Origin: Theristus sp. LFF4_11 | Taxonomy: Eukaryota > Nematoda > Chromadorea > Monhysterida > Xyalidae | Length of the DNA: 64,000 bases | Direction: 5' to 3' | Assembly: GCA_030248135.1 (NCBI GenBank) | Contig: JASANC010005012.1 | Coordinates: 62,001 to 126,000, forward strand | Shown: positions 55,801-64,000 of the stretch, in pieces | Layout of the letters: the number at the start of each line of letters is the position of its first letter | Numbering within the stretch: the stretch's first letter is position 1 | The notes under the pieces: generated by a model | What the model was told of the DNA's origin: nothing | The model's database searches: none | The model's input: only the letters and a program-made list of their open reading frames with translations | Position numbers and translations under genes: made by a program

Positions 55801-58800
55801 AAAACAGTCGAATGTTTCAAATTAGACCGACAAAACGCCAAACTCTCCAATGGTGTGCGTTTTACCGTTTTTCGCGCGTCTTGACATCGCGCAGTTGAAC
55901 GCGTGCTGCCAGTATTCTTCGAACCACTTCACCGGAATCAGACCATGACGCTCGGGCGCTAGCTCGTTGAAATCGTGCACGAATTTCGAATCCTCGATTG
56001 TGCTTGGCGACAGCATCAGCCAACCCTGGAGAAGGTTGTCTTATTGGAGAGTTTAAAAAGTCGAAAGTTTCTCGGAGAAGTGCGATTTTCCAGCTGCATT
56101 TTCATTTTTTCCTGTTTTGTTTCAGTGAGTCAGAACTCCATGAAATTGTTGTTGTTGTAGACTGCCGTTACTGCGGACACGTGTTCAAGCTTTTAATTCG
56201 ATCGTTTACAATTAGAACAATTAAATAATTAAAAGTTAAAATGTAAATTTAAAAAAGTGCGAAAAAGGAAGTGCTTGCTTAACTCAGAACACACGTCCAT
56301 GCGAATGATGCCACTGAACAATCCTGTTCAGTCACCAAAATCAAAAACCAGCCAAAACCTGTCGAAAATTCCGGATCGCCTCCAAGAACGCGCGGTCGCT
56401 CCACCAATTTGCGTCCGTCCGCCCAATCAGCATGAAGCGTCCGGGCGTGATGTGTTCGCGGTGCATCGCCTCGACCAGCAGACGCACGTTGCGGTCGGAC
56501 AACTGCAGCACGACCACCTGCGGCATGGCGTGGAAAGTTTGTTACCGCTCGTGGCCTGGGTGGTAGCGCGTTGGACTCTTGTCTGTGCGGTCGGGAGATC
56601 AAGCCCCGCCGAGGGGTGTATAGGCACTTAATGACAGAGAAAACTCGATGGGCGCCCTACTCGACGGCGTTCTGTACGCTTCTCTGGGTTAGCTCTGGCA
56701 AAAACAACAGGACATTGCGTCCATATGGAGATTCACGCTGAGAAAAAGCCATCCGAACAGGTGTCCGGTGCATCTTGTATCCGGATGTCTAATCCACCTA
56801 GGTCTCCTGTTCGCCTTGGGCTCTCTTAAGTCTTTGACCGCCTGCGTGTCCTGTATCCACGTGTTGTCCCGGAAACAAAAGTGGCAACATCACATAGTCG
56901 GCGTTTTCGGCTACTTTTATTTCTGGGACACGGACACACCGCACTGGACACCTGCAGAGGACACTGGACACTTTTGTTCGGACTCGTTTTCTTAGTGTGT
57001 CCGTTGCTCAAACGTCCGAAACAAACAGTTGAGCGAATTTTATGCGGAGGAAGTGAGAGCTTGTTGTTACTGTTAGACACACCGAATCTTTTTTTTTTCA
57101 TCACACTACTGCAACGGAAGTACGTATAGCCTATATTTGATAGGGAACGTGTCGGACGTAAATGACGTCACGTGCTCGAAGACACGCGCTTTTAATGCGC
57201 AGCGCAACCCAGACCACTCAGTTTTTGATAAACATCAACGCTGAAAAAGTACACGTATGCGTGAACGGGTGAACCCAACTGAAATCATCAGGTGCATACT
57301 TCAAACGATCACATTTTAATGGCAAATGACGTCATTTCGGTGTGACACCTTGTGATAACTCGACAATACCTGAGCGTTCGAGAGCACGAGACGCCGGACA
57401 AGCAGCTGCGCTTCGGCCAGCGTCGCCCAGCGTGACAGCGACAGGGTGACGTCGACGCAGATGCCTTTGGAATTGGCGGCAAATTCGAATGTGTCCGCGG
57501 CCACTTGCGTCATGAATGGCGAGGCGTCGTGCACGAAGTTGACCTGTGCATGGTGATTGGTGGAGAATGGGGGCGTTGGTTGGTGATTGGTTATGTTGAA
57601 AGGCAACCAATCATTCAGCGTGTATTGAGCAAAATAGTTCGAAGGCGTAGCTTGCGCCTTTACTGCGGAGGTGAGGCATGTCATCATTAAATAACCGGCT
57701 TGCTGAATGTCAGATCAAGAGCAGCCAATCGAGTGCACTGAGAACGTCTGCTGAACAAACCACTGAACAGTTCTTTTAAAGCAGAACATTCTCAGTGAAT
57801 GGCGAGAAACTTGCACTTTTGAAACTGATACACATCTGACCGACCAGTGACCAGTGCATTTCGTGCAGCAAATCAGTGATGACGTGCAATTGGGACGAGT
57901 CGGCCGGCTGCATGCCCAACGCGAGCGGATGCATCGCACGGACGCCGGTTATGGGCGACAGATTGATGATCGGAACCTGATTGCGATTTGGGCTTTGTTG
58001 AATGTTCGCGAAATACCTGCACCTTTGGTGTGTCATGGTGCGAATTAGCTAGCTGCTGTTGCCATTTGTTTGTGCACGCATGGCATTTGGTTATAGCCTT
58101 GATATTATAGCTTGACTGCATCGGGCTTATTGTGATCACAGTGATCAAATTCAAACGCGTGCCAATCAACTGAAAAACTGAAAAGGCATATAACAATAAA
58201 AAGACTTGCAGACATGTTTTTTCGTTACCACGTGTCAGGTTTCACTTCGAAATACAGAGCAGGCAAAACGGGGAATTGAAAATAAGAGAGAATGGAGATT
58301 GACTTCATTTTGGAATAAAAAACCCGTGTAAGCAAAACACATACTGTACCAACCGCAACAACCGCGCAGTTTTGGTTTCAGAAGCGTGCGTCCTCAAAAC
58401 AAAACAAAAAACCCAACCCCGCATGCATTCCTCCAAACCTGCAACTGTTCGAGCAGTTGATTCAGACTGATCGGCATCGGATAGTCGAAGTGTATCACGG
58501 CCAACAAGTCCCGCTGACGGATGTCGTTCACGTGTCGCCGATTCACGAGCAACTCGAACAGATCGGCGATCGCTCGCAGTTCACTGTCGCAGGTGTCCAC
58601 GACGATGGCGCCCAGCTTGACCTCAGGCAGAACACTGGAAACGGCGAAAATGTGGCTGGTTTTGGTGGTGGAACCGTTGGGTTGGGATTGTGCAACGGAA
58701 ATGCTTGCGCTTGGGGTTGTCGCGCAACTTTGGTAAACTCAAAACAAATCAGCGTCAGCGATCGCTCGCACGCGTCGACGACTACTCGGCGCCGAGCATG

Positions 58801-59340
58801 ATTCTAGGGAGAACATAATTTCATTCGTGAAACAAAATTCCGATTGTTTTGGTTTTTCAATGTCTAGCACCAAAAACAGCGGCGCCGTTCATACCTCGCC
58901 TCCTGATTGAGCAGCGCCAACTCGTGCAGCAACGCCACGAGCGTCTCGAACGCGTGCGGCCGCAGCGCGCCACACTGACTGTCGTCCGCCTCGACGCGCG
59001 CGTGCAACGGCAACAGCACGAGCACGTAGAGGCGACGGTTGGACGGCACAATCAAGAGGTCGTCCATGAGACGGACACTCGCCACGGTCAGATTCACGAA
59101 GAGTGTTTTGTCTTTCTGTTGCGTTTCGCATGGTTGGAGGTTTTGAGTTTGAAGTTGCGCTTTGTTGTTATGGTTGACGATGTCGTTGAGTTGGCTGTGG
59201 AGTTCTGCTTTTAGTGGCGACTGGTTTTGGGTTTGCTGGGCTGTTGTTGATTGAATGGTGTTGGTTAGCAAGAGGACTAGCGATAAGGATGGAAGTATTT
59301 TGATAATCGTAAAGAACGGTAATTGATTTGTAATCTCCAT
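49883..59340 (-). CDS. Class C GPCR, metabotropic-glutamate-receptor-like, 17 exons, 979 aa
   Basis: Plasma-membrane receptor with a Venus-flytrap ligand domain. Exons (minus): 59340-58895, 58634-58439, 57976-57845, 57543-57370, 56517-56359, 56025-55866, 55289-55213, 54843-54715, 54560-54472, 54100-53871, 53557-53413, 52912-52774, 52389-52173, 51773-51507, 51043-50883, 50314-50218, 50004-49883; 2940 nt, in frame. Seen: signal peptide (KILPSLSLVLLLTNTIQS); flytrap about 75-550 (VKLGAIVVDTCDSE, ITDLLHEMHWSL, WFEEYWQHAFNC); a short juxtamembrane part with CDPAICHAC instead of the usual nine-cysteine domain; seven hydrophobic helices (VAALVIVVCVVCAWHF; CAVRRLASGLVW at TM3; VLAACVLIVVQLIV; MLFVAIVACLAALFA; VCCALVVVSWTLAVF; VFLVDTVLLLLGLFLC); an acidic tail ending VKQYNTRL. 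Exon 10's 3' end is the least certain splice. Subfamily and ligand are undetermined. Confidence 0.88.
50535..50640. repeat. Hairpin-containing dispersed repeat (copy 2; copy 1 at 19745-19830)
   Basis: The two copies share CACTCAAG...ACTYRAGTG (an imperfect hairpin), then AGAGG(A/G)GCACATCACTGATG, then ACCCCT(C/G)TTYTGCATCTG. Here GAGGGG pairs with CCCCTC and CATCA with TGATG, giving a strong second hairpin. It lies in GPCR intron 15. Confidence 0.5.
51925..52110. mobile_element. GTGTCCGG-rich palindromic element in GPCR intron (copy 1)
   Basis: Left arm has GGTGTCCG..., CTTGTCCGCCTGGGTGTCCG; right arm has CGGGACACCCAGGCGGACAC. AAGTGGCC marks the middle. Related elements lie at 52580-52715, about 55362-55760 and 56757-56990, all within this gene's introns. 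Confidence 0.6.
52580..52715. mobile_element. GTGTCCGG-rich palindromic element (copy 2)
   Basis: GTTCTGTCCGCTCGGGTGTC at the left and ACACGGACACCGCGCAGGAC plus GGACACCGGACA at the right; AAAAGTGGC near the centre. GPCR intron 12. Confidence 0.55.
53573..53638. mobile_element. Short palindromic MITE, GGCATTCATGAAG family (copy 5)
   Basis: 66 bp: GGCATTCATGAAGCAGTAGT and inverse ending CTCCATGAATGC. It ends 16 bp upstream (in minus-strand terms) of GPCR exon 11, close to its branch/acceptor region. Confidence 0.75.
55362..55760. mobile_element. GTGTCCGG element (copy 3) carrying a nested TGACGTCA element
   Basis: Outer ends: TGTCCGGTGTCCGGTCCCGC and GAGACCGGACACCACTTTGG. Nested within it is an inverted repeat (about 55459-55671) with GTGTCCGACTGAAATGATGT at the left and ATGACGTCATTTTAGTTCGG plus ACAC at the right. 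GPCR intron 6. Confidence 0.55.
56555..56622 (+). other. tRNA-like sequence in GPCR intron 4 (doubtful)
   Basis: GTGGCCTGGGTGGTAGCGCG resembles a tRNA A box and GGTCGGGAGATCAAGCCCCG a T arm/B box at the right spacing. The acceptor and anticodon stems do not fold convincingly, so this is at best a tRNA pseudogene or SINE head. Confidence 0.25.
56757..56990. mobile_element. GTGTCCGG-rich palindromic element (copy 4)
   Basis: Left GAACAGGTGTCCGGTGCATC; right GAGGACACTGGACACTTTTG, with AAAAGTGGC in the middle. GPCR intron 4. Confidence 0.5.
57145..57355. mobile_element. TGACGTCA-bearing inverted-repeat element (stand-alone copy)
   Basis: Left ACGTGTCGGACGTAAATGAC followed by GTCACGTGC; right CAAATGACGTCATTTCGGTG followed by TGACAC. 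Same family as the nested element at 55459-55671. GPCR intron 4. Confidence 0.55.
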
Positions 59341-60190
59341 GGCAAATGATCATCCGGGAGTTTGGCTTTGTATCATCCTGAAATGAATAGACGAAGATTC
59401 CTTCAAGTTTGTCATGTCTTTTTCAATCGATCAAATCTATCACAATGATTGGTGCGTTACACCACTGAAAACGATTTTCAAACATCAAAGGTAGCCAAAA
59501 AAGATGGAGCGTTTGGACTTGGAGCTTTTATTTGGGATGTTTGGAAATAAACTGTGCAGCCAATCAGAATATTGGTGAATTGACACAATAATCATGTCCA
59601 TTCGCGAGCGAAGCGCAGCGCAGCGGACAGCGGATGAGACATAATATGGCCCGTCTGTCGCTCGCGCGTAAATTCCTAACTTTCTGTGCCTCGCATTGTG
59701 AGCAAAAAAGGAGCTGAGAAATTTTTCTCCTGCACACAGGTAGGTAATCCATAGGTATGCTGTGTACACTAGAAATTTTTTCGTGGTGATCCTCTATACA
59801 CGCTGTGTGCGCAAAACATCGATTCTGAATTCGCTGTTTCTTATTCTTCTATACCCCTTTTTTTTCGGTCATGTCATAAAATGTGTACGCAGTTTCAGTG
59901 ATATAAAGAAAAATCTGACTGTTATGATAAAAACATTTCCTAGGGTAAAAGATGCCAAATTTTTCAAATTTCGCATTCATTTTTTTCTACGATGCTCCAA
60001 AAGGTTTAAAATTTAGCCTTTTTGCACAAAATGACGAAAAACGCGTATTTTGACGTGTATTTGCGACTTCTGCGCATGAAACAAACCGTTATTTGACAAA
60101 TCACAAAATTTCCGGGGTAACCAACAACGGAGAGTTTGAATTTGACCTTTATTTTAAAAAAAAATAAAGGAATAGCAGTTAAATAACTAA
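59341..60190. other. Upstream region of the GPCR gene
   Basis: AT-rich 0.85 kb that should hold the GPCR promoter. Nothing recognisable as a promoter motif; no gene seen. Confidence 0.4.
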
Positions 60191-61850
60191 AATCGTGACG
60201 ATTTCGGACGAATCGGCCGTGAAAATTGGCGAAATCGTTCCAAAAACAAAAAATGAGAAACTGGTGTAGTTGGGGGTAATATAATGCGCTGATCACGAAT
60301 TTTGGATTAGTTTTCTTATGTGAGCAACTCTAGATACTGAATCGTGACGATTTCGGGCGAATCGGCCGTGGAAATTGGCGAAATCGGTTCAAAAACAAAA
60401 GATGGGAAAATGGTGTAGTTGGGGGTAATTCAATGCGCTGATCACAAATTTTTGGTTCGTTTTCTTATGTGAGTAACTCTAGATACTGAATCGTGACGAT
60501 TTCGGCCGAATCGGTCGTGGAAATTGGGTGAAATCGGTCCAAAAACAAAAAAATGAGAAACTGGTGTAGTCCGCGGTAATTCAATTGTCAGGTCCACACC
60601 TGGCGCCTACTTCTTTCCTCAACTGGGATGCTAAACTATTTTATTCTTTTACACCACACACACCAGTTACAACAGTTAAACTCTTCTTTTCACATTGGTT
60701 TTCTATCTTTTTGTGTATTTAACTTTGTTTCCTTCAATAGTTTCTTTGTATTTCTCGCATCCGACTTCACACAATAAAATCGAAAGCACCAAACAAATTG
60801 GGCTCGTCGTAATAAAAGTGAAACATCGGAACGAAGGTACCGTGTGGTCGCCCCACATCAACGGCGACTACGCGATCCGTCCAGGACTGCGCCTGACGTA
60901 GGGGCGCCTGGGCGACAACTCACTGCCTGCGCCGATAGCGACAGGTGTAAACATTGCCGGCCTCGCTTCAAATCTGTAAACCGTAAGTAACCTGCAACAG
61001 TCTTTTATTTAATTGTTTCTTTTATTCTTTCAGTAAGACTAGAGGTAGGAGGAAAGTGTTGAGAGGCCCTAACGCATGTGTGACGCTAACACAGCGACGC
61101 CAATAACATGTTCCGTGGTTCATGCTAACAAGAAGTCCACGTTGAGACGTCTGGGAAGTCAGAAGCCTAGGAGTGAGAATACCAGAAGTCCTCACCTTGT
61201 AACCAGTGTTAGTGAGGCGACGCCGCTGACAGTGGACGGCCAAAGCCGCACTGCACCTGGCGTGAGGCACCCCCTTGGAGTGTCGACTCTAGGGTCAAGT
61301 GCCGAGAATCCTAGTAATTCACTCCACCCGAAGAGTAGGTCTCTAAGGGGGGATTTACACAATGCGCTGATCACGGATTTTGGGTTAGTTTTCTTCTGTG
61401 AGCAACTCTAGTTACCGAATAGTGACGATTTAGGGCGAATCGGCCGTGGAAATTGGCGAAATCGGTCCAGAAACGAAAAACAAGAAATGGGTGTTTTCCA
61501 GGGTAATTCAATGCGCAGATCACGTATTTTGGGTTAGTTTTCTTATGTGAGCACTCTACATACGGAATCTCGACGATTTCGGGCGAATCGGCCGTGGACA
61601 TTGGCGTATGCTGACAGTGACGATTTCGAGCGAATTGGCCGCGGAAATTGGCGAAACCGGTTTAAAAACAAAAAACTGGAAACCCATGTAGTCCAGAGTA
61701 ATTCAATGCGCTGATCCCGGATTTTGGGTTAAATTTCTAATGTGAGCAATTTTTGATACCGAATCGTGACGATTTCGGGTAAATCGGCTATGGAAGCTGC
61801 CGACATCTCTCCAAAACAAAAAATGGAAAAATTCTGTGCGCTGATGCCCA
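60190..61850. repeat. 149-150-bp tandem repeat array, split by a solo LTR
   Basis: The landmark GTGACGATTTCGG recurs at about 60195, 60344, 60493, 61422, 61616 and 61766, with one more degenerate copy near 61570. Units carry GAATCGGCCGTGGAAATTGG and CAATGCGCTGATCACG. Spacing is 149-150 bp where uninterrupted. Confidence 0.85.
60586..61359. mobile_element. Solo LTR, 774 bp, with 4-bp target duplication
   Basis: Starts TGTCAGGTCCACACC and ends GGGGATTTACA, giving TGT...ACA ends. It is flanked by CAAT at 60582-60585 and 61360-61363, while uninterrupted satellite units read TTCAATGCGCTG with a single CAAT. AATAAA occurs at 60773-60778, as expected for an LTR. No internal retrotransposon genes are present. 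Confidence 0.75.
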
Positions 61851-61918
61851 ATGGGAAGTACGGAAGAATCAACGAATTCTGAATATTGTTCAATTTTTGG
61901 GGCTTATGTAAAAGTCGG

Positions 61919-62917
61919 AATATTATCTAAAAATGCGGAAGGCGCATATAAAAGGAGGAATATGGCTTTGCGTAAGCAGTGAGAAACTTGGCTTGACAAC
62001 TATTTTCAAATCTCTGATGTGGCACACGGATACAAGTACATAAGAGCCATATTTTTGCGCCGTTTATTCATTATTTCGGTTGCACATGGTAACCCTCTTA
62101 CTTTTTTCGACAAACGAAGCGTTCACATTCGATGCATGGTGACCGAAAACCACTAAAATAGAGATTAGATCTTGGATCACTGACACTGCTTTGCCCACGA
62201 CAAAGCGTTGCGCAGAGGTAATGGTGAAGGCAATTGTTCACGGGACGGACGGTTGAGCCAATATCCACACTCTTCCTACAACAATCCACAGGATTTTAGT
62301 ACCTTCGGGTTTTTGGAACTGGGGGAGGAGGATGAAAATCAACGGAAGACAACACATTTTGTCACTGGTGTGTGCGTACGTACAGTATGGCCGAACTAAT
62401 AAGGCAGTCCATCAAGGTGGGATCAGTCACAGACTAGGAGTTGTCTTTTTCAGAAAATGCCAACAGAATTCCCAATTATATGTGCAAAGGAGAAAGAATG
62501 AACATGATAGCACGAAGAATCCATTAGTTAAAAAAACACGTCAAATTTGGTACACAATTGGGTTTCTGAACGTCTTTTTTCTTTATTCAAATTCAAAAGC
62601 TGCCATGTTTACTCGGCCATTCCGTACGTCAACAATTAAGCTTTGCAGTCTTAATTTTTTTTGTTTCTGCACAGAGTTTGCAGAATTTTGTACATGCTGT
62701 GATTTCCAACTAAACTGAAGAGGACAATCGAAAAACGGTTTTCAAGATTTTGTACGTTTCTCAGCAAAACAAACGCGGCGCAAAAATATAACTCTTATGT
62801 ACTTGTATCCGTGTGCCACATCAGAGATTTGAAAATAGTTGTCAAGCCAAGTTTCTCACTGCTTACGCAAAGCCATATTCCTCCTTTTATGCGCCTTCCG
62901 CATTTTTAGATAATATA
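61919..62917. mobile_element. 1-kb element with ~143-bp terminal inverted repeats
   Basis: Left arm 61919-62062 (ATATTATCTAAAAATGCGGA ... TTTTTGCGCCG) is inverted almost perfectly at 62775-62917 (CGGCGCAAAAATATA ... GCATTTTTAGATAATAT). The interior has no domain-bearing frame and contains the MITE at 62381-62626. Confidence 0.85.
62381..62626. mobile_element. 246-bp MITE with TACAGTATGGCCG ends (copy 2), nested
   Basis: Ends TACAGTATGGCCGAACTAAT and CTCGGCCATTCCGTA; interior GACTAGGAGTTGTCTTTTTC as in 254-522. It is inserted in the 61919-62917 element. Confidence 0.8.
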
Positions 62918-64000
62918 GAGGTACGTTCGATTTGTGGACGTTTTACGTAACTCAACATAGAATAAGGATCAGTTCCAGTGGTGGATTTTTCGGACAAACT
63001 AGTAAATAAACAATCAGTTGAAACACAGAAGAACACCACTGAAGAAGAAACAGAAGAACATTTTCACCGTTTTCAAAGTTTGCCAGTCAGATTTAGCGCG
63101 CCAATTTGAGCGTAACAATTTGACCAGCGCGCGCGTGCACGCCTAGCAGGGTGGCAAAACTACAAGATTTTTTTTGATGGCACAGATCATGTAGAGCTAT
63201 TTACAGATAAACGGTAAAACATTCCAGATTTAGTGCATTCTAAGAATTGGCTGCGTCAAGCTGCCTGGACCAATCAGTAAGCTTAATTCAAATAAAGCAA
63301 TGATAGTTCTACTGTAGCGTCAATCAATCGGGTCGAATTCTTTTTCTTGAAGCCAGCTCATTGGGTGGGAAAATTGAATGGAGCACGCCGATTGGTTACA
63401 CTGACAAAACAAACTGGAGAGCGCAACTTGTTGTGGCAAGTGTATGATGGTGGTCACTATGTTTGTCTTGTTTTTGTGAAAACGTCTTTCACTACTTTTG
63501 TTTGTTGCTGGCTTTTCTTTTGCGACGGTGATATGGTCTGCGAAGCTGGCGAAACTTTTCTGTTTACTTTTCGGAAAAAGATACAAAACGGACGTTTTTG
63601 TCGGATTTCATGCTTCATTAAGCCGTTAAAGCGAGGCTTCTTCTCACTAAAACTCACAGAAACAATAAAAAACAGAAAGGGTGTTTTTCAGCAGTTCTAC
63701 GAAGTGCAAAATAGTCAGTGTTTGTTATGATCAAATTTTATTTACACGGCACAAAAGAGTACCTGAAAAGATTTGAAACACGATGTTTTTGTTCCAGTTC
63801 GTATTTTTTCCAAATCAGAAACAAAAACATTAAAACTTAAAAAAACATCGAATACCACCGTCCAGTTCAAAACCATGAGCATAACTTTGTGTACACTGCG
63901 CATGCAGCAATTACGCAACATGAAAAGTCACTCGGGTTACAGTATCACCTTTGGAAAAAAATGAGATCAACAAAACTTCCAATCAGAAAAAATCAAAAAA
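62918..64000. other. Right-hand end of window
   Basis: AT-rich 1.1 kb. A 127-codon frame (63347-63730) has no domain and its antisense is equally open. No gene is supported. Confidence 0.5.

Noticed and set aside
58741..58801. Possible extra GPCR exon (VVVDACERSLTL)
   Set aside because: Exon 1 (phase 2) joins directly to the exon at 58634 and gives the conserved continuous flytrap sequence; adding this block breaks the frame.
60190..61850. CRISPR-like regular spacing
   Set aside because: Whole 149-bp units repeat without unique spacers, and the genome is eukaryotic.

Overview
This is a eukaryotic window with intron-rich genes, TTTTCAG/TTTGCAG-type splice acceptors, GC-rich coding exons and AT-rich introns full of short palindromic transposons. 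Recognisable genes are orthologues of C. elegans unc-16 (JIP3/JIP4), har-1 (CHCHD2/CHCHD10) and abcf-2, plus a class C (metabotropic-glutamate-receptor-like) GPCR. The best guess is a nematode; GC-AG introns would fit a plant-parasitic type, but the sequence does not fix the lineage. Exon models were built by eye from reading-frame continuity, splice-site consensus and family similarity. The totals of the intact models divide by three.

Layout. 1-6407: repeat-rich upstream region with several MITE and fold-back families and no secure gene. 6408-37931 (+): unc-16, 29 exons, 1233 aa. Its introns carry a 630-bp alternating purine-pyrimidine microsatellite, an 18-nt microexon context and one giant intron (15712-29291). 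Inside that intron, on the opposite strand, lies a tandem array of four related genes for secreted cysteine-rich proteins (16765-29060). Each protein has a signal peptide, one or two ten-cysteine 'CCC' domains and a stalk built from short phase 2-2 exons; genes A and B end in a hydrophobic GPI-anchor-like tail. A and B look functional; C and D have lost a domain and are decaying. Two hAT-type DNA elements sit in the array, one exactly at a duplication junction with an 8-bp target duplication, the other inside a stalk exon of gene D. 40100-41159 (+): har-1. 42219-48941 (+): abcf-2, 14 exons, 640 aa. 49883-59340 (-): class C GPCR, 17 exons, 979 aa, tail-to-tail with abcf-2. 59341-64000: repeat region with a 149-bp tandem repeat split by a solo LTR, a 1-kb inverted repeat and a MITE whose sister copy lies at 254-522.

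Functionally, UNC-16/JIP3 is a kinesin/dynein and JNK scaffold, HAR-1 is a mitochondrial intermembrane-space twin CX9C protein, ABCF-2 is a soluble ABC ATPase of the ribosome-associated class, and the GPCR is a neuromodulatory-type receptor with unknown ligand. They share no obvious pathway. The striking unit is the nested, tandemly expanding surface-protein family inside the unc-16 intron; no function is known to me for it.
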